Counted from the stretch's first letter, positions 11,809-22,834 are shown. The stretch: DNA of 64,000 nucleotides from Boothiomyces macroporosus (GCA_027604185.1 JADGKB010000024.1:82602-146601), one strand, 5' to 3'. A program made the numbers and translations. The notes: generated by a model from the letters alone, not told the origin.

Positions 11809-12034
11809 TGTTGATACTGAGGAAAAATTTTTGCATCATTCAAGTTTTAACAGATCCCAAGTCATGTGACTTTTGCAGCAGATTTGAATCGAAGGTTTTA
11901 GAACAAAACGCCACTTTTAGATCACAGTAATGAGTGGTATTTGACGGGTAGAATTGATAGATCTATTGTGCTATTGCATGCGGTTAGTCGTACTTGCTTC
12001 TGTGTGTTGAAAATTATTTTAAAAGTGCTTTATT

Positions 12035-12636
12035 TCATTCGTGAAGTATTGTGGCACATGTTTCAATGGTGAATTGGGTGGTTGCTGTAAACCAGATTGG
12101 ACTCCTAAGGTAAAAGATCATTACGCCAACCGTTTCATCATCTTTGAACCATATCAGCTTGCCCCTTGATTCATGCCCAATATTGACTTTGCTTAAATTG
12201 AATATTTTCTTTATTTGATCCTTTAGATTTTTGACAGTTGATCCTTTTCTAATCGTGAGTTTCAGTTCATGCTCTCCTTGGAACTCGATCAAAGACAACT
12301 CTAGTTCATGCGGATCCAGTGTTTTTTGTTCCGGCTGTTTGCCTTTTGAATGGAATAATTTCTTGATCAAATCGTCAAATCTGGTATCTGGTCGTAAACT
12401 TCGCTTTGTGGAACATGGAGCTCTGCATGTTGGACATTCTTTTTTGCTTTTTAGAAATTGCTTACCCTAAACGAAGACAATCCAATATACAATCATAGCA
12501 AAATCTATGCATACAGTTAGATGTCGCAGTTGCTTCTGAAATGATATTTAAGCATATTGCACAAGTAAAGTCTTTTTGAATATCAGAAATATTTCTTGTT
12601 AGTTTCTTTTTACAGAATTAAAACTGAATCTTTCAT
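12035..12636 (-). CDS. RING1/RNF2-like E3 ubiquitin ligase with RAWUL domain (Polycomb PRC1 type)
   Basis: 187 aa with two 19-nt introns (12595-12613 and 12447-12465). After splicing the RING finger reads FTCAICLNIISEA, NCMHRFCYDCILDCLRLG and KKECPTCRAPC, followed directly by STKRSLRPDTRFDDLIKKLF. That tail is the diagnostic extension of RING1/RNF2, the catalytic subunit of Polycomb repressive complex 1. Residues about 95-187 (LELSLIEFQGEHELKLTIRK) match a RAWUL ubiquitin-like domain, the RING1/PCGF partner-binding module. The protein is short; animal RING1 is about 400 aa, with a long linker that is missing here. Known family activity is histone H2A monoubiquitination; activity here is inferred. 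Confidence 0.85.
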
Positions 12637-13219
12637 GACGCGTCTAATTTAGGACAAATATTTTGAAGTTGAACGAAATTTAGTTGAAGCAGTGAATATC
12701 GCCAATATTTTGAAGCTGAACAAAGTTTAATTAAAGTACTGAAATTTGCCAATATTTTGATGTTGAACGAAATTTAATTGAAGCAGTGAAATTAGCCAAT
12801 GGATATTGAATTCGAATATTATATCCAACACAAGAGTGAATTAGTGTTAATTTGATTCCTAGAGCACTTTTCCATCCATTACTTTCTCAAGTATTCCCTT
12901 CCAACTTCTTGATGAAAGACCGACCTTGATCGCTAATTAATAAGACAAATTGAATGGGCAGATTTCAAATAAAGCAATGACACGTTTGATTCTGGCGGAA
13001 GATGATAAATTCAGCATTATAAACGTATCTCTGGCAAAATGATTTACATCTTACCAGGCTACTCACATCATTACCAGAACAAAATTAAAATGTCGCTCTT
13101 ATGAGTCATCTGACGATCCAACAATCCGCTAAAAATGACACCACTGATTCATGCAATTGTCAACCTTGATTTTCCCTGCAACTAATTTATATTTCAGCTG
13201 TTGAAAAAAATCTTTCAAA
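12637..13219. other. AT-rich intergenic region
   Basis: About 580 bp between divergent genes. Apart from the 47-bp tandem repeat at 12655-12796 I see no conserved coding or RNA signal. Confidence 0.5.
12655..12796. repeat. Three imperfect tandem copies of a 47-48 bp AT-rich unit
   Basis: Copies at 12655-12702, 12703-12749 and 12750-12796. Each contains CAATATTTTGA, then TTGAACGAAATTTA (varied in copy 2), then a GAAGCAGTGAA-like block. The array lies just upstream of the RING1-like gene, in the shared divergent promoter with the GluRS gene. Confidence 0.85.
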
Positions 13220-16199
13220 ATGTCAGTGACGAAAATCTTGTTTTCCTTCAAGACTACACCAGCATATGGTAAAATGAGCTAATCGCAGGTCCGCTAGTCG
13301 CTTCTTACTATGCTTCGAAAGCTTCGGATCCAAATTTCAAAATTGAATTCAATTCCTCAGAAAAACCTGTTGTACTTCATCACCAAGTTGAAGTAACTGG
13401 AATCAATCATGTGCTACGAACTATTGGGACAATTTACCAAAAGGAATTCCACCTTGACAATCCAATTACTGCCAGTCAAGTCGATTTTTGGTTGGATTAC
13501 TGTCAAGATAATCTATATACTGCTGATTTCAAGACAGTTTCTGGATGTTTCGACTATTTAGACAACTACCTCACTCTTAGATCGTTTATGGTTGGATATC
13601 ATCTCACACTTGCAGATTTTGCAGTTTGGGGTGCTCTCAAAAGCAACGCAATCTTCAACAAGCAATTGAAGGGCGGAAAGATGGACACAAAGAACTTGAC
13701 CAGATGGTATCAATACATGAACTCTTTGGAAGCGGTCGAAAAAGCCTTGAGTCTTTTAGATAAAGCTAAAGACACTGGAAAAGACAGAGGTGACAAGGGA
13801 AATATGGATATTCCACTCCCTGATGCACATGAAGGTCAAGTCGTCACTAGATTCCCTCCTGAACCTAGTGGTTACTTGCACATTGGTCATGCCAAAGCAG
13901 CTTTGTTGAATGATTACTTTGCACGCTCATATAAAGGCAAGTTGATCATTCGTTTCGACGACACTAACCCTTCAAAGGAAAAGGTAGAAAATACTAACAA
14001 TAGGATGAATTCGAAAACAGTATCAAGGAGGATTTGCAATTACTTGGTATCAAGGGAGATGTAGTTGTCCACACTTCTGATCACTTTGATAAAATTTACC
14101 AAAAAGCATTGGAATTTATAAAGAATGGAGACGCCTATGTTGATAACACTGATGTTGATACTATGCGAAATGAACGTTTTGATGGTATCGAATCAAAGAA
14201 CCGCAACAACTCTGTCAAAGAAAACTTGAGATTATTTGAAGAAATGCATAAAGGCACTGAACTTGTAAGCATTTGCTAATTCTAGGGACAAACCTGCTGC
14301 TTGCGTGCTAAAATTGATATGCAGGACAAGAACAAGTGTATGAGAGATCCAGTCATGTACCGTTGCAACTTGACACCTCATCACATTACTGGAACTAAAT
14401 GGAAAATGTATCCAACATATGATTTCGCTTGCCCTTTGGTTGACTCTTACGACGGAGTTACCCACGCACTTCGTACTATTGAATATCGTGACAGAAACCC
14501 TCAATATGCTTGGTTCTTGGAAAAAGCAAAAGTCAGAAAAGTTCATATTTGGGACTTTAGTAGATTGAGCTTCATTTACACATTACTTTCGAAGCGTAAA
14601 CTAACTTGGTTCGTTGAAGAAAACCTTGTCACTGGCTGGGATGATCCTCGTTTCCCAACTGTTAGAGGTATTCGCCGTAGAGGTATGACTATCGATGCTC
14701 TTCGTCAGTACATTATTTCTCAAGGTGCTTCTCAAAGAGAGCTTTCTTTGGAATGGGACAAAATCTGGGCTTTGAACAAAAAAGTAATCGATCCAATTTC
14801 TCCTCGTCATACTGCTTTGGTAAATGATAAGATTGTCAAAGTAAATGTTGTGGGAGAAACTGTCAAGACCGAAATTAAAGCAGTGCCAAAACACAAAAAG
14901 AACCCAGATTTAGGCAACAAATTGACCACCTACGCACAAAACCTTTATTTGGAACAAGTTGATGCTGCTACTGTTGAGCTAGGAGAAGAAATTACTTTGA
15001 TGGACTGGGGAAATGTTATCGTCAAGGATATCAAGAAATCTGGAGATGTTGTTACTTCAATTGATGTAACTTTGAATTTGGATGGAGACTTCAAAAAGAC
15101 CAAAAAAAAGTTTACCTGGCTTGCACAAGGAGCAACTGCTGATTCAAAGTTGATCAAAACCACTTTGCTCGACTATGACTACCTTATCACCAAAAAGAAG
15201 CTCGAAGAAGATGATGATGTGAAGGATTTCCTCACTCCGCAAACTGAATTTAGAACTGAAGCTCTTGGTGACTCTAACTTGCGCTTGCTGAAAAAGGGTG
15301 ATATTATCCAATTGGAAAGAAAAGGGTACTATATTTGCGATAAGGAATATACTGCAAATGACTCTGTTCATTTGATTTCTATTCCAGATGGCAGAGCTGA
15401 TTCTGTAGCTTCGAAAGCAGCCAGTGCAACTACCCCTGCTGCACCAAAAGCAAAAACTCAAAAGAAGGAAGCAAATCCATGGAAAATCAGCATGTATGAA
15501 GTTGACTCTATCTATGATGGAAGCTACAACCCATCATCTAAGGTTGGAAGCATGTACGAAATCGACTCCATTTATCCAAAAGATGCTCCAAAAACCACCA
15601 AAGCAAAGGAACAAAAAGCAAAAGAAGAAAAGCCAAAGAAGGAAGGTAAAAAAGAACAAGCCGCTGAACCTGCTGGCGAAGGTATTTAGTAGATAACATT
15701 AGCCTCTCTAATTACCAAGCTTGATATTGTTGTTGGTAAAGTTTTAAAAGTTGAACGTCATCCAGATGCTGATTCTCTTTATGTTGAAACCATTGATGTG
15801 GGAGAACCTCAGCCAAGAACCGTAGTTTCTGGATTGGTAAACTTTTTGAAACCAGAAGAAATTGACCAAAAGCTTGTCGTGATTTTAAAGAATTTGAAGC
15901 CAGTATCAATGAGAGGAATCAAGTCTTTTGCAATGGTACTATGTGCATCCAATGAAGACCACACAAAGGTAGAACTCCTTGTTCCGCCAAAAGGAAGCAA
16001 GCCTGGAGACAAGATCTTCTTTAAAGGACATGCTGGTGAACCAGAACCAGAATTGAAGCCTAAAAAAAAAGTATGGGAGACCGTTCAACCAGACTTCTTG
16101 ACCACTGATGATTTGGTAGCTACTTGGCAAGGAATTCCATTTGAAACTTCTAAAGGTGTTGTCAAGACTGGTTCATTAAAGAAGGCTCACATTAAATAA
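13220..16199 (+). CDS. Glutamyl-tRNA synthetase fused to C-terminal EMAPII/Arc1p tRNA-binding domain
   Basis: Cytosolic class I synthetase, 965 aa, four introns (13269-13288, 13984-14003, 14265-14285, 15682-15702). Residues 1-180 are a GST-like interaction domain. The catalytic core holds [18 protein letters not shown] (HIGH motif) and [11 protein letters not shown] (KMSKS position), as in archaeal/eukaryotic GluRS. A Lys/Glu-rich linker with two copies of [18 protein letters not shown] follows. After the fourth intron comes a complete EMAPII-like OB-fold ([48 protein letters not shown]). In yeast this domain sits on a separate cofactor, Arc1p, that binds GluRS and MetRS; here it is covalently attached. 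GlnRS is less likely, because the HIGH-region wording is of GluRS type. Confidence 0.93.
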
Positions 16200-17280
16200 A
16201 CTGCAAGTTCATTAGTGGTTATAATGATTTAAAATTTGAATCCAGAGTTTGATCCTTTGAACATAACCACAACTTGGGAATTTACAGTTCTGCAGGGTGT
16301 GAATAGCGTAGAGATCTTGGAAGTTTAATTCCATCAGGCTTACTGTACTTTCGAGTGTCAAGCTACATTCAAATTTCGCATTGTGTTGACGGTATATTTT
16401 TGATTTCCTTATTTGTGTAACAGTCTGTACCTTTGTGGACTTGCGGAATGATTGGATCACACGTTCATCAAGGAGGAACTAAATCATATGACCACTCCAA
16501 TCCATTGGATAGTGTTGATAACCATATCACTACTCGCAGATTATAATTTAAGGTAAAGGTGCTGTTCCACCTCTAATTTGATCTCTGTCTTTCGTTATAG
16601 GCATGCCATGGTGTTTGTGAAACTAATCTTGTACCTTTGTGGTCTTGTTGGGTTCCGGAAAATATTTGTGTAATTTTCCTGCAACAGTAAAATTATCCTA
16701 TATGCGAGCGATGATTAAAAGATATAATAGTGGGAAACAGATTTGCATAATGAAACAGCCCGGCCCGGTTGAATTTGGCGACTTTAGCTTTAATTGATAT
16801 TCTTCCATTCCGGTGTAAATGTGCCGCACGGAATATCATTGGCATCCATTTTTGAAAAAGACTTAATGTACTTTGAGACAAATTACTGGTAGCTTGAGCC
16901 ATTTGGATCACCGTAAAGTACTAGCGAGGTAGCTTTGGATAACCGTTGCGGAAAACTGGGGTTAGGAATCTATTGAAATACTAAGAGTCACAATCTTTGT
17001 CACAGTTGTTCGGAAAGCCCATGCACAGCTGTTATTGTACTACCAGAGAGACCAAATCTTTTGCATTTAGAATGGCAATCATGATTTCCCGCTAGGTACA
17101 GCACTAGAGATTACTCGAATGTTTCAGAAAAAATACTTGAACGGTTTCATTCCACAGTATTTGGACAGCTCTTTGTGATTGTCGCACAGTATCACAAAAG
17201 TCAAACGCACACACAACATGATTAAAACCACGCGGTATTTCCCTATATAAACACGCCAGAGAAAAGGACAGCTTCACCAT
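16200..17280. other. Long intergenic region upstream of the OPT gene
   Basis: About 1.08 kb, the longest gene-poor stretch. Small open frames on the minus strand (16212-16460, 16693-16911) have no recognisable domain and could not be joined into a convincing gene with 19-24 nt introns. An 18-bp direct repeat lies at 16426-16443 and 16630-16647. A TATA box for the OPT gene lies at its right edge. Confidence 0.4.
17244..17251 (+). promoter_or_regulatory. TATA box of OPT transporter gene
   Basis: TATATAAA centred about 35 bp before the ATG at 17281. This implies a very short 5' leader. Confidence 0.6.
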
Positions 17281-19771
17281 ATGGAAGAAATCAAGCCTTC
17301 TGTGGATTTAGAAAAGAATGACACTCAAGTAAACCTAGAGCCAGATGTAGAACTCCAATTGGTGGAGGGGATTGACGCAAATGATACAGAATTTCAAGAC
17401 GCTGTGTTTGCAAAAGAGTTTAGAAAAGGTCTGATCCTTGAAGAAGATGACAGAAACATTCCAACACTGACAATCAGATCCGTTCTAATTGGTACTGTAT
17501 TTGCAATTCTACTTGGATTCGTCAATATCGTTGCGTCTTTTAGGAACAATAGTTTTGTTGTTCCTGTCAGTTTGGTGAATATTTTGGCCTATCCGATCGG
17601 TATCTTTCTCGCTTCTGTGCTGCCAAACGTCAAATTATTTGGAGTTTCACTCAATCCAGGTAGCTTCTCAGTAAAAGAACACGTTATCATCAACATCGTT
17701 GCAGGTGCTGCTGGTGGCAAACCATATGGGTTGAACAATGTAATTGCTCAACGATTGATCTTCAATGATCACGGGGTCAACTTTTGGAACTCTTTGGCTT
17801 GGGTTTTGATGACTCAAATGGTTGGTTATGGAATTGCTGGTTTATGTAGACCTTTCCTTGTGAAACCTACTGCTATGTTATGGCCTGGTGCATTATCCAG
17901 TGTTTCATTCTTTAACGCTTTCCATGACACTGGGAAACTGGAAACTGACAAGTACAGACACTCGTTGTCTAGATATAGTGCTTTCTGGCTTGCATTCTTG
18001 CTGATGTTTGTATACTCTTTCCTTCCATCCTACTTTGCTCAAGCATTGGGTGCAGTGTCGATCTTGTGCTTTATGACTACTAGCAAAAACGCTCGATGGT
18101 TGGGTAGTGCATCTTATGGGCCGGGAGTATTGTCATTGACATTCGATTGGTCGCTAATCTCGCAACAAGGATGGTACTACTTTCCATTCTACACCACCGT
18201 CAACGCTGTTTTTGGAGCAATTATTTGGGGATGGATTTTAGGTCCAATCATCCAGTTCAACAAAACTTTTAATCCTGTTCAGTTAAAGCCTTCGTTCAAT
18301 TATGGCGGTGGTAGCTTTAGCAGTTTCGCAAGCTATCAAAATGGAACAATCAATATTGGCGGTAAAGAAGTCCCAGACGGATTCGTTTATAGCGGTGTAA
18401 GTCCAAATGGCGATAAATTTAACACTACTGTTCACTTTGATCCATGGCCAACATACAACAACCCTTCTCTCTACGACGGAAGCAATGGCAATACAATCTC
18501 GTTGATCAGAGGTAAACGTGAATTTTAGTTTAGGCAGTAATTATCCTAGTTTGATCACTTTGGACAACCAACTCAATCAAGTTACTTGGGACAAAACGGG
18601 TCACAATGTTGTGCTCACTCCTGATTTCGCAATTACCTACTTTTTCGGATTCGTTTCTCTTGGAGCTGTAATTTCCCAAGTTCTGTTGTGGTACTCCAAG
18701 GATGTCTACCGTCAATTCCGCGAAGCTTTAGCCCAAAAAGATAGTGAATTGGATGCCCAAGATCCTCACTATAAAATCATGAAGTCTTATGGGGATATCA
18801 AGGAACTGCATTATTTGATCTTCTTCCTTGCTTCAACAGTTATCACTATACTCGTTTGTGAATTCACTCCATTTGCCATGCCGTGGTGGGCAACTATTCT
18901 TTGTATCTTGTGTGGTTTCATTTTCTCTATTCCAATTGGTATCATCCAAGCTATTACTGGGTACCAAGCCGGGCTAAATATTCTCACCCAAATTGTTGGT
19001 GGTTTCACTTTGACTGGTGACTCCATTGGAGTAATGGCATTCAAGACTCTTGGATATGACATTGTTATTCAATCGCTTGCTCTTGTTGGGGATTTGAAGT
19101 TGGGACACTACATGCATATTGCCCCAAAAGCTATGGTTGCCGCACAATTCATTGGAACATTAATCGGTGCCCTTACAAACAATGGTGGTGCCTTTTGGGC
19201 TTTAGGCGCTATCTTCTTGAACTCTACCACTGGTGATGCATTACCAATGAAAGATTTACCGGCAGGATGGAAATACTCCAACTATCTTACCTTTGCATCG
19301 GCAGGTGGTATTTGGGTAACTAATGATTGACAATAGGGAGCTATTGGACCAGTTAGATTCTGGGGCGGTGTGTATTCAGCTTTGAACTGGGGCTACTTTA
19401 TCGGTTTCGCTCTCCCATTCATTCCTTGGTTGCTCAACAAAGCATTCCCAAGTAAATACTGGCATATGATAAACATTGTAGTTATTTCAAATGCAAAGCT
19501 TCCTGTAGGTAACGCGCAAGCAGGCGTTGTTACTCCATTCATTATTGCTTGGTTCTGCCAGTACTACTTGTACCGATACAAGAGAGAGTTTTGGGAGAAG
19601 TATGTGTGGATTATCTGCATCGCATTTGACTCTGCAGCTGCATTAGTAGCAGTTTTGCCTCCAATAATGAGAACAATCTACGTTGAAGATTCAGTTGGAC
19701 CATTTAATCCAAATGTCGAGCCGGATTACTATTGCAGAAATGTAGATTACAACGGAAATCCAATTGCATAA
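17281..19771 (+). CDS. OPT-family oligopeptide (or metal-chelate) transporter
   Basis: Proton-coupled importer of small peptides in fungi and plants, 815 aa, with two introns (18512-18533 and 19316-19336). The acidic cytosolic N-terminus (about 60 aa) precedes some 14 hydrophobic segments. The family signature NPGSFSVKEHVIINIV is near residue 125. Further OPT blocks are LWPGALSSVSFFNAFHD, KNARWLGSASYGPGVLSLTFDWS, GGFTLTGDSIGVMAFKTLGYD and, near the C-terminus, NAQAGVVTPFIIAWFCQYYLYRYK. The membrane topology fits the plasma membrane. Substrate choice (tetrapeptide, glutathione, siderophore-like) cannot be read from sequence. Confidence 0.95.
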
Positions 19772-20046
19772 TGATTTCAAAATAAAATTGTTCAAGCTCA
19801 GTATTAATTTGACGTGTAAAGATCTCTTGCACTTTGTAGAAGGCCAGTTTCTCCTTAATCTGAATCTTCAGGCAAATCAATCCATAGATACTGAAGTGTT
19901 GAATCTTTCTGTTAGCATCACGCTTCCACTGAATTGATGTGCTATTCGTTCTCAAATTCATTCCTTGTAGCCAACTGCTATCCATCACACAGAGGATATT
20001 AATAAAGGTGTCAACTAGACGATAACGTCATTCGAATTTTTCCAAA

Positions 20047-20981
20047 ATGAATAACCTTCCTGCCAAAGAATTCTATACGATAGTAGCTGGCGGAGCTTTA
20101 TTGGCTGCGAATGCAGGGTTTATCAATGTAGTTTCAATGGCGGGTATTTTTCCTGGTATAAAGACTCTAATTTAGGGGTAACTGTATCACACGTTACAGG
20201 CTTGGTATCTCGTGTAGCTATTTCTACATTTGCTGAGGATTTTGAATCTTTTGTTCTTGTGACATCAGTCTTAATATCATTCATGTTTGGTTGCTTTATA
20301 GCAGGATTTATCGTCGGCGACCACAAATTCACTTTAGGGGCACCTTATGGAGTTTGCTTAGCAATAGAGTCTGGAGCGCTGTTTGCATCATATCTCTTTC
20401 TCAGCCAAGAGTATATTCTAGGTGAATGGTGTGCTGCATTTGCTTGCGGGTTACAAAACGCGATGGTAACCAGCTTTTCAGGGATGGCAGTCAGAACTAC
20501 ACATATGACTGGATTAGTTACAGACATTGGAAACATTTTAGGCCAATCGTGTCGTTCAGACTCTAAAGCGGAATTATGGAGGTTGAAAATTCATGTCCCA
20601 ATATTTGTTGGGTTCTTAGTAGGCGGCTTCTTTGGAAATCTTGGATGGCTTTGGTTTAGAGAATGTGCATTATTTATACCAGTAATTTTCACTGGAGGTG
20701 CTTCATTTGTATACTTTTCCCTTCCTTTCGTAAAGGAAGCCGCCAAGAAGCTTCAAGATGATGTGCTCCCAGAAATTATCCCTGGCCTTGAGAAGCCATT
20801 TGACAAGACTGGAGATGTTAACCGTGCGCTGAACACGTATCATTCAAAGCTAAATTCGGATATGAAAAACTTTTTGGCAGATATCGACACTGATAAAGCA
20901 GACGTAATTGAATTACAGACAGTGCCAGCAGCCAAGAAGAGCAATGAGGCCGAATACGATGAGAGCAGCAGATTGATTTGA
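20047..20981 (+). CDS. DUF1275 (YoaK-like) multi-pass membrane protein
   Basis: 304 aa with one 20-nt intron (20156-20175). Six to seven membrane segments occupy residues 8-230. The family signature is present: FINVVSMAGIFPGVTVSHVTG near the start and GLQNAMVTSFSGMAVRTTHM followed by TGLVTDIGNILG in the middle. The C-terminal 70 residues are a charged cytosolic tail. DUF1275 proteins occur in bacteria and fungi and have no established biochemical function. It follows the OPT gene in the same direction, but each gene has its own leader. Confidence 0.88.
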
Positions 20982-21340
20982 ATCAATCTTACTATCAATA
21001 AAACTGGTTTTAAATAATTGCATAATGACAGAGGTGATGAATTATTCGCAAGCAGGATTACAGACTGATGTGCATTTTACGTCATTGCCAAGTCCCCAGA
21101 AATAGAGCCGTCAAAACTCAACTCCAGACCATGAGGGTTCTTGACCACCAACTAGTTTGTCTCATACGAATCCAAACATCAGCCTGGAGGATAGCTATCC
21201 ACTAGTTCAGCAATTCGTTCTAATTCAATCTTTTTTACATGTGGCAAGTTGATTAATGTACGTCAACTTGGCTCCACCGTTGGCTCAAACAAATTTGAAA
21301 CCCCATATAAGCGAGACTCCTTGAATTTCACTTTAGACAA
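20982..21340. other. Intergenic region, promoter of secreted protein gene
   Basis: About 360 bp. A TATA-like CATATAAG lies at 21304-21311, about 35 bp before the ATG at 21341. Nothing else recognised. Confidence 0.45.
21304..21311 (+). promoter_or_regulatory. TATA-like element of the secreted protein gene at 21341
   Basis: CATATAAG about 35 bp upstream of the ATG, the same spacing as at the OPT gene and the gene at 41462. Confidence 0.45.
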
Positions 21341-21808
21341 ATGCAAATAAATCTTGTAATAATAACTGTAATTACATACACATTTGGACAGATTGCACTC
21401 CCAGGACTTGGAGTGCCGGCCAGTTACAACAATATCAAATTAGCAGTAAATTTACCTCCTCCTCCTGCAGGAGCAACTAGCAGCGGAGGGGCAAATCTGC
21501 CTCCAGTACAAGTCACCACAGTTCCAGTTGTTACAACTACAGATGTTCAACCTACAGCAGCACCTACTCAGGCACCACAAGCAACCCAGCCTCCACAACA
21601 GCCAGTTCCACAACCTACAATGATGCCAATGCCTCCACCTCCTGCCCAACCTCAAACTCCTCCAACACAGCAAGTTCCATCAGCACCACAAAAAGGTCCA
21701 GACGGAGTCTTCCTTCCAACCAAACATGTATGTAGACCTTCAGGAAGGAACTTTAAACTCAAGTCAAACTTTCACATTAAAGCTCCACAGAAAATTGACC
21801 ATTTCTAG
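21341..21808 (+). CDS. Secreted Pro/Thr/Gln-rich protein, LPGL-HxC family member 1
   Basis: 155 aa, no intron. Residues 1-16 look like a signal peptide (MQINLVIITVITYTFG). Right after it comes QIALPGLGVPASYNNIKLAVN. The middle is low-complexity Pro/Thr/Gln (VTTVPVVTTTDVQPTAAPTQ, runs of PPPP), a likely O-glycosylated stalk. The C-terminus holds a single-cysteine block, KHVCRPSGRNFKLKSNFHIK. The N-terminal LPGL block and the C-terminal H-x-C block recur in the protein at 33406, so the two are paralogs. No GPI signal is seen. The function is unknown; cell-wall or extracellular matrix protein is the likeliest role. Confidence 0.8.
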   Translation: MQINLVIITVITYTFGQIALPGLGVPASYNNIKLAVNLPPPPAGATSSGGANLPPVQVTTVPVVTTTDVQPTAAPTQAPQATQPPQQPVPQPTMMPMPPPPAQPQTPPTQQVPSAPQKGPDGVFLPTKHVCRPSGRNFKLKSNFHIKAPQKIDHF

Positions 21809-21863
21809 CTTGTACAATAAATACTATTTAATGAGCTCGCCTTGAAGCTTGTTTGATCAATAA

Positions 21864-22127
21864 ATGTTACTGCGTTCATTTAGAATCAATCCACCACGAG
21901 ACCAACTCAACCAAAAGCGATCGCCTCGCACATGCAACGGATTATCAATAGACTTTCTCTGTTATAACGAGGACCTGAGACAAGATCAGTTGTCTGATCT
22001 TAAATTTCTGTGGGCTGAGGGGCTAGATGTTGTGGCTAATCAAAAATTCAGCCAATCATTTTTCGAGCTAGGGTTATCAAAACCAATGTCTGAAAAATTC
22101 TTCCTTTTTCTTTTCAATCAAAAGTAA
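21864..22127 (+). CDS. Hypothetical small ORF upstream of TBP
   Basis: 87-aa frame starting MLLRSFRINPPRD, with no recognised domain, ending 19 bp before the TBP start codon. Bases 22124-22144 look like a 21-nt intron (GTAAG...TTCTAAAAAG) spanning its stop. Removing them would run the frame out of phase into the TBP exon. It may be a small gene, an upstream ORF or chance; low confidence. Confidence 0.25.
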   Translation: MLLRSFRINPPRDQLNQKRSPRTCNGLSIDFLCYNEDLRQDQLSDLKFLWAEGLDVVANQKFSQSFFELGLSKPMSEKFFLFLFNQK

Positions 22128-22146
22128 GCTGATTTTCTAAAAAGAC

Positions 22147-22834
22147 ATGTCCAAAGCACCTGCTTTATTTGCTGGATCTGCACAGGTAGAAAATCAACAT
22201 GCTTCTGGAATTGTACCTACTTTGCAGTAAGTTTTAATTTGAATTTCAGAAATATTGTCGCAACTGTGAATCTTGATTGCAAATTAGATCTAAAGACTAT
22301 CGCATTGCACGCCAGAAATGCGGAATATAATCCAAAGGTAGGTTCCGGCTTATGATAGCGTTTTGCCGCTGTTATTATGCGTATTAGAGAACCCAAGACA
22401 ACGGCACTTATTTTTGCATCCGGAAAGATGGTTGTTACTGGGGCAAAGAGCGAAGAGCAATCCAAGTTGGCTGCTAGAAAGTATGCCAGAATTGTACAAA
22501 AGTTGGGTTTCCAAGCCAAATTCACTGATTTTAAGATTCAGAATATCGTCGGTTCTTGTGATGTAAAGTTTCCGGTGCGCTTGGAGGGACTGGCATTCGC
22601 TCACGGTCATTTCTCAAGTGTAGGAAAACACTTTAACCTTAGTATGAACCGGAACTATTCCCTGGTTTGATTTATAGAATGGTGAAGCCAAAGATTGTTT
22701 TGCTAATTTTCGTCTCCGGAAAGATTGTTTTGACAGGTGCGAAAGTGCGAGAGGAAATATATCAAGCATTTGAAAACATTTTCCCTGTGTTGAATGGTAA
22801 TGTTGCTCTAACTGTAGAATTCCGTAAACCTTAA
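22147..22834 (+). CDS. TBP: TATA-box-binding protein (TBP)
   Basis: General transcription factor, 199 aa, with four introns of 21 or 23 nt (22227-22249, 22338-22358, 22620-22642, 22797-22817). After a short N-terminus of about 20 residues comes the saddle of two imperfect repeats. Repeat 1 has [39 protein letters not shown] and [12 protein letters not shown]. Repeat 2 has [57 protein letters not shown] and the terminal VLNEFRKP. Each of the last two introns interrupts a block that is nearly invariant across eukaryotes (FSS|YEPELF and VLN|EFRKP), so these splice assignments are particularly safe. Confidence 0.98.

Noticed and set aside
16212..16911. Minus-strand gene made of the open frames at 16212-16460 and 16693-16911
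   Set aside because: No combination of 19-24 nt introns gave a continuous frame and no domain is recognisable.
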